A stretch of DNA of 38,010 bases, taken from NCBI GenBank assembly GCA_015231965.1, contig JADGAP010000012.1, positions 1 to 38,010 of the forward strand. Direction: 5' to 3'. This stretch comes from Magnetococcales bacterium (GTDB taxonomy: Bacteria > Pseudomonadota > Magnetococcia > Magnetococcales > JADGAP01). Under the pieces are notes generated by a model. It had not been told where the DNA came from. It worked only from the letters and a program-made list of their open reading frames with translations, and did no database searches. A program made the position numbers and the translations under genes. This document shows positions 18,169 to 26,916 of this stretch, piece after piece (the first letter of the stretch is position 1; every line of letters starts with the position of its first letter).

Positions 18169-18386
18169 CCATTTTCAGGGAGCGGTCCCGGTCGGCGCGG
18201 ATTTCCGCCGAGAAAATGCGCGTCAACTCTTGATTTTTTTTATGGCTAGGCCATGATTACGGAGTTCTCAATGGGGAAATGGGGAGCATGGCGTCTTCCG
18301 TTGGGGGCGAGGGGGCTGGGGCGAGGGTCCGCAAGGGTCCGTCCGCGCCGCTGCGGAGCGGTCATTCGGGGTTGCCAAGGGAGAGC

Positions 18387-19151
18387 ATGATGATCAAGGG
18401 CTTGCTGCTGGGGATTGTGGCGATTGGGGCGGGGATCTCCATCTATCAGGCCGACACGGCCATCGGATACCGCCCCGGCGGCGGTTTGATGGACGAGGTT
18501 CCCGGCTGGAAAGAGACCATGAAGGCGTTGCGTCAATTGGACAAAACCTTGGCCCATGAAATGTTGGGACCGCAAACCATCAAGGCGATGTCGGCGACCG
18601 CTCCGGCGAAACCGAAGGTCCAACCGTCCGCCCACGCCGCCAAGCCCATGACCCCCGTGAAAGCGGCGGCCCCGGCTGCGGCGACCCCGGCGGCCCCGGC
18701 GGCCCCGGCGGTGATCAAGGCCGCGGCTCCGGCGGAGCCCATGGAGAAGCAACCGGCTTACCTGGCGGGTCGTCAGACGTGCATCGACAACCCCGCCTCC
18801 TGCGGCATCCAGATCCCCGCCGCCGCCAAGCCGGTGGACCAGAACGAAGCCTATCAAGCGGGCATGCGGGCCTGCGCCGCCGATCCCAAGGCGTGCGGTA
18901 TCCAGATGCCCGCCCCGGCCCCCGCCGCCGCGACCACCCCCGCCGCCGCCTCGGCCCCCGCCGCAGGCGACCAGGCGGTTCTCTCCTGGAATCAGGGGAC
19001 GTTGATCATCCCCTCCCTGCAGGCCCCGGAGCGGGACTCCTGGGGGCGGCCCACTGGCAAGAACGGCTCGTTCAAGGCGACCCTGGCCTACAATCCAGCC
19101 ATGGGCGGAACTTGGCGGATCGTCACCCTGGAGCCCACCGCCGCTCACTGA
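18387..19151 (+). CDS. Secreted or anchored protein with two Cys-pair repeats and Ala/Pro-rich linkers; function unknown
   Basis: This 254-residue protein starts at 18387 after AGGGAGA. It opens with a hydrophobic segment (IKGLLLGIVAIGAGISIY), a signal or anchor. After an Ala/Pro/Lys linker come two copies of a ~22-residue motif with pattern AYxAGxxxCxxxPxxCGIQxPA, at residues ~124-145 and ~155-176, separated by another Ala-rich linker. The C-terminal ~60 residues (LSWNQGTLIIPSLQAPE and onward) look like a small beta domain ending TWRIVTLEP. I do not recognise the family. Similar C...P..CGI repeats occur, as I recall, in other secreted proteobacterial proteins. It is followed by its own terminator. 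Confidence 0.75.
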   Translation: MMIKGLLLGIVAIGAGISIYQADTAIGYRPGGGLMDEVPGWKETMKALRQLDKTLAHEMLGPQTIKAMSATAPAKPKVQPSAHAAKPMTPVKAAAPAAATPAAPAAPAVIKAAAPAEPMEKQPAYLAGRQTCIDNPASCGIQIPAAAKPVDQNEAYQAGMRACAADPKACGIQMPAPAPAAATTPAAASAPAAGDQAVLSWNQGTLIIPSLQAPERDSWGRPTGKNGSFKATLAYNPAMGGTWRIVTLEPTAAH

Positions 19152-19201
19152 CGGTGCCAGGGTTCGAGGTTGGGCGGCGGTATGATGCGTCGCATTGGAG
19201 G

Positions 19202-19233
19202 ACGGGGGCTCCCACGGGCCCCCGTTTTCTTTT
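19202..19233 (+). terminator. Rho-independent terminator
   Basis: ACGGGGGC (19202-19209) pairs with GCCCCCGT (19218-19225), with an ~8-base loop, and is followed by TTTTCTTTT. It lies 50 bases after the Cys-repeat gene stop. Confidence 0.8.
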
Positions 19234-19376
19234 GGGGAAGGATGGGCGCGACTCCTCCAGGGAGCCGTCTCCCGTCGGGAATCGTCCGCTCTTGATCCCC
19301 ATCAAGGCGTGATCCGGGGAGATGCGCTTTTCTGGAAACAGGATTACACGTGTCAGGGAAGAGGGGAGCGGGGCGC

Positions 19377-20921
19377 ATGATCCGATGGACGGAGTCCATG
19401 GCGTTGGCGTTGACGGGGGTCGCGGTGGGGATGTTCGCCTCATCATCCGCCGGGGCGATGGAGACCCCGCGCCTCTATCAGCAATTTTGCGCCGAATGCC
19501 ATCAGGCGGATCGTCTGGGGGGGAGCGGTCCGGCGCTGTTGCCCGAAAGCCTGGGGCGGATGAAAGCGGAACAGGCGGCGCGGGTGATTCTGGAAGGTCG
19601 TCCCGCTACCCAAATGCTTCCCTACAAGGATAAAATGACGCCGGAAGAGGCCCTGGCCCTGGCCCAGTGGCTGCTGACCCCCCTGGACAAGCCCCCGGTG
19701 TGGGGCGAGGCGGAAATTCGCGCCAGCCACGTGATCCTCCACCCGATGGAGAGCCTGCCCCCCCAGCCGGTCTTCGCGGCGGACCCCTTGAATCTGTTTG
19801 TGGTGGTGGAACAGGGGGATCACCATTTCACCCTGCTTGACGGCGATACTCTGGAGCCCATCGGACGCTTTCCCACCCGCATGGCCTTGCACGGCGGACC
19901 CAAGTTCACCCCCGACGGGCGTTTCGTCTTTTTCTCCTCCCGGGATGGCTGGATCTCCAAGTTCGACCTCCATGGCCTGAAGCTGGTGGCGGAGATTCGG
20001 GTGGGGGTGAACACCCGCAACGTGGCGGTCTCCGGCGATGGCAAGGTGGTGATGGCGGCCAACATGCTGCCCCACACCCTGGTGATCTTGGACGCCGAAA
20101 CTCTTGCCTTGCGTCAGGTCCTTCCCGTCGCCGATCCGGGGGGGGCGTCCTCCCGGGTGAGCGCGGTCTACACCGCCGCGCCGCGCCACAGCTTCGTGGC
20201 GGCGCTCAAGGATCTGCCCCAGGTGTGGGAGATTCCCTACAACGATCAAGCCCCGGCGTGGGGCGAGGCGACCGGCCCCCGGGAGGGGGGGGCGTTGCCG
20301 GTGCGCCGCCTCGCCATCCCCGAACCGCTGGATGATTTTTTCTTCACCGCCGACTATGAGCGGCTCATGGGGGCCTCCCGGGAGGGGGGCAAGGGGCGGG
20401 TGGTCCATCTGGGCGAAGGGAAGGCGGTGGCCGATATTCCCATCTCCGGCATGCCCCATCTGGGCTCCGGCATTTTGTGGGAGCGGGACGGGCGCACCGT
20501 CATGGCCACCCCCAATCTCAAGGAGAACGCCATCACGGTGCTGGACGCGGCGGACTGGTCGCTGATCCAGCGCATTGAAACCCTGGGGCCGGGCTTTTTC
20601 ATGCGGGGCCACGAGGAGAGCCCCTACGTGTGGACCGATAATATGCTGTCCCCAAAATACAAGGATACGGTCCATGTGATCGACCGCCAAACCTTGAAGA
20701 TCGTGAAAAACATCACCCCCTCGCCGGGCAAGACCGCCGCCCACGTCGAATTCACCCGGGATGGACGATACGTGCTGCTGAGCGTCAGTGAAATGGAGGG
20801 GGAACTGGTGATCTACGACGCCAAAACCCTGGACGAGGTGAAACGGCTGCCGATGAAAAAACCGTCGGGCAAGTATAATATCCACAACAAGATCACCCGC
20901 TCCTCCGGAACCAGCCACTGA
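19377..20921 (+). CDS. Cytochrome c / heme d1-type propeller protein, NirN-like
   Basis: This 514-residue protein starts at the ATG at 19377, preceded by AGGGGAG; a GTG at 19350 is an in-frame alternative. A signal peptide (ALALTGVAVGMFASSSAGA) is followed by a class I cytochrome c domain with CAECH at residues 38-42 and a likely Met ligand in TQMLPYKDKM. The rest is an eight-bladed cytochrome cd1-type propeller (PKFTPDGRFVFFSSRDGW, EFTRDGRYVLLS). The end, KPSGKYNIHNKITRSSGTSH, resembles NirN and NirF. NirN oxidises dihydro-heme d1 in the last step of heme d1 synthesis. Other cd1 relatives, including NirS, are possible, but the overall length and tail favour NirN. No other nir gene is in the window. 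Confidence 0.82.
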   Translation: MIRWTESMALALTGVAVGMFASSSAGAMETPRLYQQFCAECHQADRLGGSGPALLPESLGRMKAEQAARVILEGRPATQMLPYKDKMTPEEALALAQWLLTPLDKPPVWGEAEIRASHVILHPMESLPPQPVFAADPLNLFVVVEQGDHHFTLLDGDTLEPIGRFPTRMALHGGPKFTPDGRFVFFSSRDGWISKFDLHGLKLVAEIRVGVNTRNVAVSGDGKVVMAANMLPHTLVILDAETLALRQVLPVADPGGASSRVSAVYTAAPRHSFVAALKDLPQVWEIPYNDQAPAWGEATGPREGGALPVRRLAIPEPLDDFFFTADYERLMGASREGGKGRVVHLGEGKAVADIPISGMPHLGSGILWERDGRTVMATPNLKENAITVLDAADWSLIQRIETLGPGFFMRGHEESPYVWTDNMLSPKYKDTVHVIDRQTLKIVKNITPSPGKTAAHVEFTRDGRYVLLSVSEMEGELVIYDAKTLDEVKRLPMKKPSGKYNIHNKITRSSGTSH

Positions 20922-21067
20922 CGGCAGTCGACGTCGGGTTATCCCTTGGAGTGCGCGGGGGGGGAGGGAGGGGGCGAGGAACCGTTCCCTCCCGCAGTAT
21001 AGTCGCTCCATCTAAAATTGGCGCACCTGGAATTTTGGGGAGCGAGGAACTCCTTCCAAAAATAGAT

Positions 21068-21096
21068 CGTCATTCCCGCGAAAGCGGGAATCCAGG
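21068..21096 (+). repeat. 29-bp palindromic repeat, left copy
   Basis: The unit contains ATTCCCGC-GAAA-GCGGGAAT, an 8-bp stem with a GNRA loop. This core matches the ATTCCC-N8-GGGAAT pattern known as dRS3 in Neisseria and found widely in proteobacteria. Its exact reverse complement is at 21183-21211. Confidence 0.85.
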
Positions 21097-21182
21097 AAAG
21101 CCGATAGGTGAATGGCTCCCTTCAAACAAACGGAAAGGGGCCCAGTTCATCGTAGCGATATCCGCATTTCCCTCCCCAGCCC

Positions 21183-21211
21183 CCTGGATTCCCGCTTTCG
21201 CGGGAATGACG
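21183..21211 (-). repeat. 29-bp palindromic repeat, right inverted copy
   Basis: This is a perfect reverse complement of 21068-21096 over all 29 bases. The adjoining ACGAAAACGTC (read on the minus strand) is shared with the repeat near 37930. Confidence 0.85.
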
Positions 21212-21289
21212 TTTTCGTGGTTGGGGGGGGTGCATAACCCAGGCACCGCTTGACGATAGGTGCAATTTTCAAATGGAATTGCTATAGAA

Positions 21290-22423
21290 TTACACCCAGT
21301 CGCGGATCACCTGGGCGATGCGGGGGGCCGCCTGACCGTCCCACAGTTCGGGAATGCGTCCCGCCTTGCCGCCGGAAAGGAGGATCTCTTCCGCCGCCGC
21401 CCGCACCCGCTGCGGATCGGAACCCACCAGGGTGTTGGTCCCCTCGTCCACGGTGACGGGGCGTTCGGTGTTGGGGCGAAGGGTGAGGCAGGGGGTTCCC
21501 AGGGCGGTGGTCTCCTCCTGAACGCCTCCCGAGTCGGTGAGGGCCAGTTTGGCCCCGGCCAGCAGCCCCAGCATCTCCAGATAGCCCGCCGGACCGGTGA
21601 TCCACAGCCCGGGAACAGAGAAAAAGTGCTCCAGCCCGTGGGCTTCCATGCGCTTGCGGGTGCGGGGGTGGAGCGGGGCGATGATCGGCAGACGTTGCGC
21701 CAACTCCGCCAACACCTCCAACAACCCCCGGAGGACGGATGGGTCGTCCACGTTGGAGGGGCGGTGCAGGGTGGCCACCCCATAGCCTCGCCACGGCGTC
21801 TCCACCGCCGCCTCCGCTTGATCCGGCGTGTCGCGCAGCAGGCGGCGCAAGGCCTCGGCGGGGATGGGGGCGGAGGGGAGCAGGCGGCGCAGGGTGTCGA
21901 TCATCACATTGCCCACAAAGTGAACCTGCGTCGCGTCGATCCCCTCCCGGGCCAAATGCAACGCGGCTTGCCGTTCGGTGGTGAAGAGCAGGGCGGCGAT
22001 TTGATCGGTGAGCAGCCGATTGATCTCCTCGGGCATGGAACGGTCGAAACTGCGCAATCCCGCCTCGACATGGGCGGTGGGGATCCCCATTTTCACCGAG
22101 GTCAGGGCGCAGGCCAGGGTGGAGTTGACATCCCCCACCACCAGGGTGAGGGCGGGGCGGCGTTGGGTCAGCACCGGCTCGAACCGTTTCATGATTTCCG
22201 CCGTTTGTACGGCGTGACTGCCGGAACCCACCCCCAAATCCTCGTCGGGGAGGGGCAGGGCGAGCTGCTGGAAAAAAGATTGGTTCATGGCGAAGTCGTA
22301 GTGCTGACCCGTGTGGATCAGCGCCGTCGCCAACCCCGCCTCACGCAATGCCGGCAGGATCGCCGCCATCTTCATGAAATTGGGCCGGGCTCCGACCACG
22401 CAGAGGATCAGGGGAGAGGCCAT
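21290..22423 (-). CDS. wecB: Non-hydrolysing UDP-N-acetylglucosamine 2-epimerase
   Basis: This 377-residue protein interconverts UDP-GlcNAc and UDP-ManNAc for surface polysaccharide synthesis in the cytoplasm. Family motifs: GARPNFMKMA at the N-terminus, HTGQHYDFAMNQSFF, VVGDVNSTLACAL, HVEAGLRSFDRSMPEEINR, HFVGNVMIDTL, LTDSGGVQEE and TLRPNTERP. The length matches the family (~370-390). It is the last gene of the exopolysaccharide group and follows the autokinase gene by about 70 bases. Its stop lies right at the edge of the MITE-like element. Confidence 0.95.
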   Translation of the reverse strand: MASPLILCVVGARPNFMKMAAILPALREAGLATALIHTGQHYDFAMNQSFFQQLALPLPDEDLGVGSGSHAVQTAEIMKRFEPVLTQRRPALTLVVGDVNSTLACALTSVKMGIPTAHVEAGLRSFDRSMPEEINRLLTDQIAALLFTTERQAALHLAREGIDATQVHFVGNVMIDTLRRLLPSAPIPAEALRRLLRDTPDQAEAAVETPWRGYGVATLHRPSNVDDPSVLRGLLEVLAELAQRLPIIAPLHPRTRKRMEAHGLEHFFSVPGLWITGPAGYLEMLGLLAGAKLALTDSGGVQEETTALGTPCLTLRPNTERPVTVDEGTNTLVGSDPQRVRAAAEEILLSGGKAGRIPELWDGQAAPRIAQVIRDWV

Positions 22424-22492
22424 GCCTGTGGCTCCGCAACCTGGAGAACAGCGTGAAGGGGAGAGAATCGGCGAATTTCTGGCGTCTTGAGG

Positions 22493-23572
22493 CTACAGCC
22501 CCAGCAGGCGCTGCCAGAAACTTTTTCTGCGATGGTTGTTTGGATCCGAACCGTATCCGCCGTATCCGCCGTATCCGCCGTATCCGCCGTATCCGCCGTA
22601 TCCGCTGCCGTATCCGCCGTATCCGCCGTATCCGCCGTATCCGCCGTATCCGTAATATCCCTCCCGCGCCCGGGATTGGATTTTGTTCAGCACCAGCCCG
22701 ACAATTTCCAGATTGCCCAGTTGGGAAAGGGCGTCCTTCACCGCCGCCTGGGGGGTGCGTTCCGCCTCCACCACCATGACGATCTGCCCCATGTGACGGG
22801 CCAACTCCCGCGCCTCGGTGGTGACCAACAAGGGCGGGGAGTCGAAGACAATGATGCGGCTGGAATCGTTGGTGGCCAGTTCGTGAAGCAACATGCGCAT
22901 GTTTTCGCTGGCCAATAGTTCGGTGGCGTGATGATGTCGCCGACCGCTGGGCAGCAGCAGCAGGCGGGGGACGTTGGTGCGAATGAGCAGTTCGTTGATA
23001 TTGTTCACCTGTCCCAGCAGATGATCGATCAAGCCGAAGCGGGTTTTGAAGCCGAGGATTTGCGCGGTGGAGGGTTTGGCCACGTCGCCATCCACCAGCA
23101 GCACGTTGTGGTTGACCTCCGCCGCCAGGCTCATGGCCAGATTGATGGCGGTAAAGGTTTTTCCCTCCTTGGGGAAGGCGCTGGTGACCATGATCATATT
23201 GCCGTGGGCCGACTTTTGCGGGTTCTGACCGGAGGCGTTGAGCAACAACGGGCGCTTGATGATGCGGTATTCCTCGGCGATGGGGCTGCGTCCCACATCC
23301 GGGGTCAGAATGCCCTTGGCCTTGAGTTTCTCAAAATCCAACACCACTTTTTTACGGATGAGCGCCGGATTGATCGCCCCCGATCCGTCATTGGGCAGGG
23401 GGATGGCTTGGCTGGATTGAAAATCCTCCTCCACTTCCACCAGGTCGTTTTTCTCCTCGTCCTGGGGAAAGGTCGGATTGGGACGGGAGGAGGGCGGGGC
23501 GCGACGACCCTCTCCCCGCTGCGGGGGCGGGGTCGAGGGGCTTGCGCGATGATTGCGGTCCGTGGTGGTCAT
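22493..23572 (-). CDS. Tyrosine autokinase (BY-kinase) of the exopolysaccharide cluster, with Gly-Tyr repeat tail
   Basis: From the ATG at 23572 this is 359 residues; a TTG at 23596 would add eight. Motifs are those of CpsD/Wzc-type kinases: Walker A variant SAFPKEGKT, Walker A' VLLVDGDVAKPS, and Walker B IIVFDSPPLL. The stretch GRRHHHATELLASENMRMLL matches the XrtA-associated autokinase family as I remember it. The C-terminus is a Gly-Tyr tail with about a dozen tyrosines, the expected autophosphorylation cluster, encoded by 9-bp DNA repeats, then a basic end (HRRKSFWQRLLGL). It is a separate cytoplasmic kinase acting with the chain-length protein upstream. Tail phosphorylation likely controls polymer length and export. 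Confidence 0.9.
   Translation of the reverse strand: MTTTDRNHRASPSTPPPQRGEGRRAPPSSRPNPTFPQDEEKNDLVEVEEDFQSSQAIPLPNDGSGAINPALIRKKVVLDFEKLKAKGILTPDVGRSPIAEEYRIIKRPLLLNASGQNPQKSAHGNMIMVTSAFPKEGKTFTAINLAMSLAAEVNHNVLLVDGDVAKPSTAQILGFKTRFGLIDHLLGQVNNINELLIRTNVPRLLLLPSGRRHHHATELLASENMRMLLHELATNDSSRIIVFDSPPLLVTTEARELARHMGQIVMVVEAERTPQAAVKDALSQLGNLEIVGLVLNKIQSRAREGYYGYGGYGGYGGYGGYGSGYGGYGGYGGYGGYGGYGSDPNNHRRKSFWQRLLGL
22551..22652 (-). repeat. 9-bp tandem repeat (11 units) coding the Tyr-rich kinase tail
   Basis: Units of CCGTATCCG (plus strand) occur six times (22551-22604), then CTG, then five times (22608-22652), all identical. The unit is three codons, so copy number can change without shifting the frame. 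Each unit adds one Tyr and two Gly. Confidence 0.95.
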
Positions 23573-23666
23573 GCCTGCCGTTTCTGTGTTCGCCAACTGG
23601 ATGGAGCGTTCGATCTGGTCCCCACCTTGGGGGAAGCCGCAGCGCGGGGAGGGCGATGGATGATGA

Positions 23667-25277
23667 CTACATCAAATGGGGCGCGATGACCACGCCAAAA
23701 ACCCCCAGCAAGGCCAGCAGGGCGAAGAAAAAGGCCGCCCCCGAATCGTTCCACCTGCGACCCGACCCGTCGTCGAACATGGAAACCATGCCCAGCACCG
23801 GCAAGCCCAGCACCTTTTTCAACGATCCGGGACTGTCAAAGACCGGGCGCAGGATGGCCATCATCACAGCGGTCATGATCCCCGAAAGCAATCCCCCCAT
23901 CAAGACCATGGTCAAGAAAAGCGGGCGGTTGGGACCCAACGGCCGACTCGGGAGGACGGGCTTGGAGAGCAGCTTGAACTTGACCTTCTCGCCCATCTTG
24001 GAGGCGATGTGGCCGGAAAACTCCGCTTCGGAGCGCCGTTTCATCAACTGCTCCAATTTTTCCTTGGTATTGCCCCGATCCCGTTCCATGCGCAAAATTT
24101 CCGCTTCCACGGCGGGCAGGGCGGACTCGATGGCTTTCAGCTCGTCCACTTGTTTTTCAATGGTTTCCACCCGAGACCGGATGGAGGCCAGGGAGACCTC
24201 CACCTCACTCAAGGCGAGTTTGACCTGCTTATGCACGGGATCGTTATCCCGCTCCCATTGCAAGGGATCTTCTCGTTGCGGGGTGGCGCGGGGGAGCGGG
24301 ACGCTCTTTTTTTGCTTCAGGGCGGCGATTTTCTGCCGCAGGGCGATGACCTCCCGATGGTCGTCGGGATAGACCAACACCTTGCGTTCCCCCTTCATGT
24401 AAAATTGCGCTTGCACCTCCTCCAACTTGGCTTCCAACTCCTGAATGCGCTGCTCGTAAGAGGCGGCGTTGGCGGCCGAGGCGGCAGCCGAGGCGTTGGC
24501 ACCCGGGTCGGGGAGGGGAGCGCCGGAGAACTCCTCCATCTGGAGGCGCAAGGCCTCCCGTTTGCGTTCCAGTTCACGCATTTTATTCCGCTCGTCGGTC
24601 AACTGGCGGCCCAACTCCTTCAGTCGTTTGTAATAGCCGACGTCCTCACCCAGCAATTGGGCGTTGCGGTGCTTGAACTCCTGCAAACGGAGATCCAGAT
24701 CCTCCAACTTGCCCTGGTACTCCGTGATCTGTTCATTGAGAAACGATTCGGCGCTTTGGGGCCCTTCCGCGTTGGATTTTTGGATGGCGCCCTGCATCAG
24801 GATGTCGGTCAACCCCTTGACCACTTGATAGCTCACCTTGGGATTGGTGTAGCGGTGGGTGATGTAGTACGTGGTGGAGTTGGGGGTGGCGGGTTTGACC
24901 TGCACCTGAGCGCGCAATGATTCTAGCATGATTTCAAGATCTTGCTGGTCATTGATGCTGGCCGAAAGGTCGGAATTGCGCAAGACGCTGACCAGATTGT
25001 CCCGATTGATCAGACCGCTCAGGATACGGCGGGCCTCCACCGTCACGTCGAAGGCGACGGTCATCTCCTTGATGAAAGGGGCCACCTTGCCCTGGGGATC
25101 CTCGATGAGGATGGCGGCCTGGGAGATGTATTGATCCTGCATGGTATGCACCGCCGCCCATCCCGACAGGCAGACAAACCACGCCACTGCCATCATATTC
25201 CAGCGGTGGCGCCAGGCCCCGTGGAGATACGATAGAACGAGATAGATCAGATCTCGCGTGGTGAGAATTTCCGGCAT
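23667..25277 (-). CDS. Polysaccharide chain-length determinant / co-polymerase (Wzz/GumC type)
   Basis: This 536-residue inner-membrane protein has a first membrane helix at ~28-46 (WNMMAVAWFVCLSGWAAV). A Wzz domain follows (QDQYISQAAILIEDPQGKV, AFDVTVEARRILSGLI), then long periplasmic coiled coils (~185-270 and ~310-410). A membrane helix LFLTMVLMGGLLSGIMTAVM lies near 455 and one more at the end. The N-terminus LSYLHGAWRHRW resembles the XrtA-system chain-length family. It has no kinase domain; the partner kinase is the next gene, 70 bases downstream. It would set polymer length and link synthesis to export. Confidence 0.9.
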   Translation of the reverse strand: MPEILTTRDLIYLVLSYLHGAWRHRWNMMAVAWFVCLSGWAAVHTMQDQYISQAAILIEDPQGKVAPFIKEMTVAFDVTVEARRILSGLINRDNLVSVLRNSDLSASINDQQDLEIMLESLRAQVQVKPATPNSTTYYITHRYTNPKVSYQVVKGLTDILMQGAIQKSNAEGPQSAESFLNEQITEYQGKLEDLDLRLQEFKHRNAQLLGEDVGYYKRLKELGRQLTDERNKMRELERKREALRLQMEEFSGAPLPDPGANASAAASAANAASYEQRIQELEAKLEEVQAQFYMKGERKVLVYPDDHREVIALRQKIAALKQKKSVPLPRATPQREDPLQWERDNDPVHKQVKLALSEVEVSLASIRSRVETIEKQVDELKAIESALPAVEAEILRMERDRGNTKEKLEQLMKRRSEAEFSGHIASKMGEKVKFKLLSKPVLPSRPLGPNRPLFLTMVLMGGLLSGIMTAVMMAILRPVFDSPGSLKKVLGLPVLGMVSMFDDGSGRRWNDSGAAFFFALLALLGVFGVVIAPHLM

Positions 25278-25506
25278 GGCGGCAAGGGAAGGGGTGGGGT
25301 GGCGTCCTCCCCTTCAATCATCTCCAAGGGTGAAATCGGGTTGACTTGGCATCCGGTCCCTGGGCTTGCTCCGCCGAAGCGGCGGCGGGATGGTCAAGAC
25401 GACCCATGGACGGAAGTTCCACAGTTTAGCATAAATCCTGTCGGAAACACACGATCTTGGAGTCCGAGCCCACCATGGAAGAGGGGAAAATGCGGCGACG
25501 AACCGA

Positions 25507-26916
25507 TCAATGCCGCCGGGGTCCGGGGGCGTCGCCGCCAAACAGCACCACCTCCAGGGACTGCACCAGCACCATCAAGTCCAAAAAAAGTCCGTGGTTC
25601 TTGACGTAATAAAGGTCGTATTTGAGCTTTTCGCAAGCGTCGTTTTCCGAGGCCCCGTAGCCATAGCTGATTTGCGCCCAACCGGTGACGCCGGGTTTCA
25701 CCCGCAACCGCTCGCTGTAGTAGGGGATGCGCTGGGAGAGCATTTGCACAAATTCGGGGCGCTCGGGGCGGGGGCCGACCAGACTCATCTCCCCCCGGAG
25801 GACGTTGAACAATTGGGGCAGTTCGTCCAGGCGGGCCTTGCGGATGAACCGCCCCACCCGGGTGATGCGGGCGTCGTTTTCGGAGGCCCAGCGAGGCACG
25901 CCGTCGCCTTCGGCATCCCGCCGCATGCTGCGAAATTTCATCACCTCGAAAATGCGTCCGCCATAGCCCACCCGGGGTTGGCGGAAGATCACCGGACCGC
26001 CGTCTTCCAGTCGGATGGCGAGGGCGGTGAGGAACATCAAGGGCCACAAGGCGAACAGCAGCAGCAGGGAGACGCCGATGTCGAAAATTTTTTTCGTCAC
26101 TTCTCGCAGGACGTTGGCGTGGAGTCCCTCGGAGTAAAGCACCCACCACTCGGGGGTGATGGCTTCCATGTGGATGAGGCAGAGTTCGCGTTCGTAGAAT
26201 CCGGCCAGATCGGTGACGATAATGCCATGGGCCTTGGCGTCCAGCAGTTGGGCCATGATCCCTGGGGCGGCGGGGGGGGTGGAGGCGAGAATGATCTCGT
26301 TGATTTGGCGCTCTTCGATGAAATCGCGCAGGGGAATATCGGACTGAATCACCCGTTCGGGGGGAATCGCCAAGGCCTCGCCGGGGGCGGGCCAAAAGCC
26401 CACCACCTCCTCGTGGATTTCAGCCGCCCCGGGGCGGAGCAGCATGGCCGCGCGTTCTCCGGCGCCAAACACCAGAATCCGCCGGTGGAGCGCCTGTTGG
26501 TCCAGCAGAAAGGCGAAGAAAAACCAGCGCAGCAGAATGACCGCCAGGATGGCGCAGAGCAGGGCGTAGCCCAGGGCACCGCGTCCGAGGAACAGATCCG
26601 GCAGGGCGTAAAAGACGAAGGCCATGGCCAACAGCCCCAGGATGACGCTGGTCGCCACCCGCAACGCCTCGCCGGTGATGCCGTCTTCCATCAGCCGCTG
26701 ATACCGGCCGGTGGCGGTCATGCTGATCACCATGACCAGCATGAAGGTCAAGGCGCGGGGCAGCAGTTCGGTGAACTCGTTCATATCGCCGGGGATGGTC
26801 TGCCCGAGAAAGCGCAGCCCCACCCCGGCGTAAACCGCGCCGATGAAGGAGAGGGCTTCCAGCACCACCAGCAGCAACGACCAGCGGGGCATGTAGTGTC
26901 TGAAGATCCGGATCAT
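25507..26916 (-). CDS. Polyprenyl-phosphate sugar-1-phosphate transferase (XrtA/PEP-CTERM type initiating enzyme)
   Basis: This protein has 469 residues from the ATG at 26916, which overlaps the upstream stop as ATGA, so the start is well supported; a longer upstream frame is rejected. The N-terminus [20 protein letters not shown] matches my memory of the exosortase-associated family. Several membrane helices and a Rossmann-like CoA-binding-type domain ([15 protein letters not shown]) precede the C-terminal bacterial sugar transferase domain. That domain has [50 protein letters not shown] followed by PRPERPEF, and [14 protein letters not shown]. It would load the first sugar phosphate onto undecaprenyl phosphate at the inner membrane. 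Confidence 0.92.
   Translation of the reverse strand: MIRIFRHYMPRWSLLLVVLEALSFIGAVYAGVGLRFLGQTIPGDMNEFTELLPRALTFMLVMVISMTATGRYQRLMEDGITGEALRVATSVILGLLAMAFVFYALPDLFLGRGALGYALLCAILAVILLRWFFFAFLLDQQALHRRILVFGAGERAAMLLRPGAAEIHEEVVGFWPAPGEALAIPPERVIQSDIPLRDFIEERQINEIILASTPPAAPGIMAQLLDAKAHGIIVTDLAGFYERELCLIHMEAITPEWWVLYSEGLHANVLREVTKKIFDIGVSLLLLFALWPLMFLTALAIRLEDGGPVIFRQPRVGYGGRIFEVMKFRSMRRDAEGDGVPRWASENDARITRVGRFIRKARLDELPQLFNVLRGEMSLVGPRPERPEFVQMLSQRIPYYSERLRVKPGVTGWAQISYGYGASENDACEKLKYDLYYVKNHGLFLDLMVLVQSLEVVLFGGDAPGPRRH

Larger units (their letters stand above)
20998..21286. mobile_element. MITE-like element, 289 bp
   Basis: The ends are imperfect inverted repeats. The left end at 20998-21028 begins TATAGTCGCTCCATCT, and the right end at 21258-21286, read in reverse, begins TATAGCAATTCCATTTG. 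Both continue with AAAATTG and end with CACCT. There is no transposase gene. Inside are two 29-bp hairpin repeats in opposite orientation. The right end stops three bases before the stop codon of wecB. A diverged relative lies at the window end. Target-site duplication is not evident. Confidence 0.6.

Noticed and set aside
18220-18240. GTCAA...TTGAT near 18220-18235, considered as a second FNR-type site
   Set aside because: The half-sites are in the wrong order and spacing (GTCAA-N3-TTGAT) for the TTGA-N6-TCAA palindrome.
22551-22652. Short regular repeats that could be taken for a CRISPR array
   Set aside because: The 9-bp units are contiguous without spacers and encode the Tyr-rich tail of the kinase in frame.
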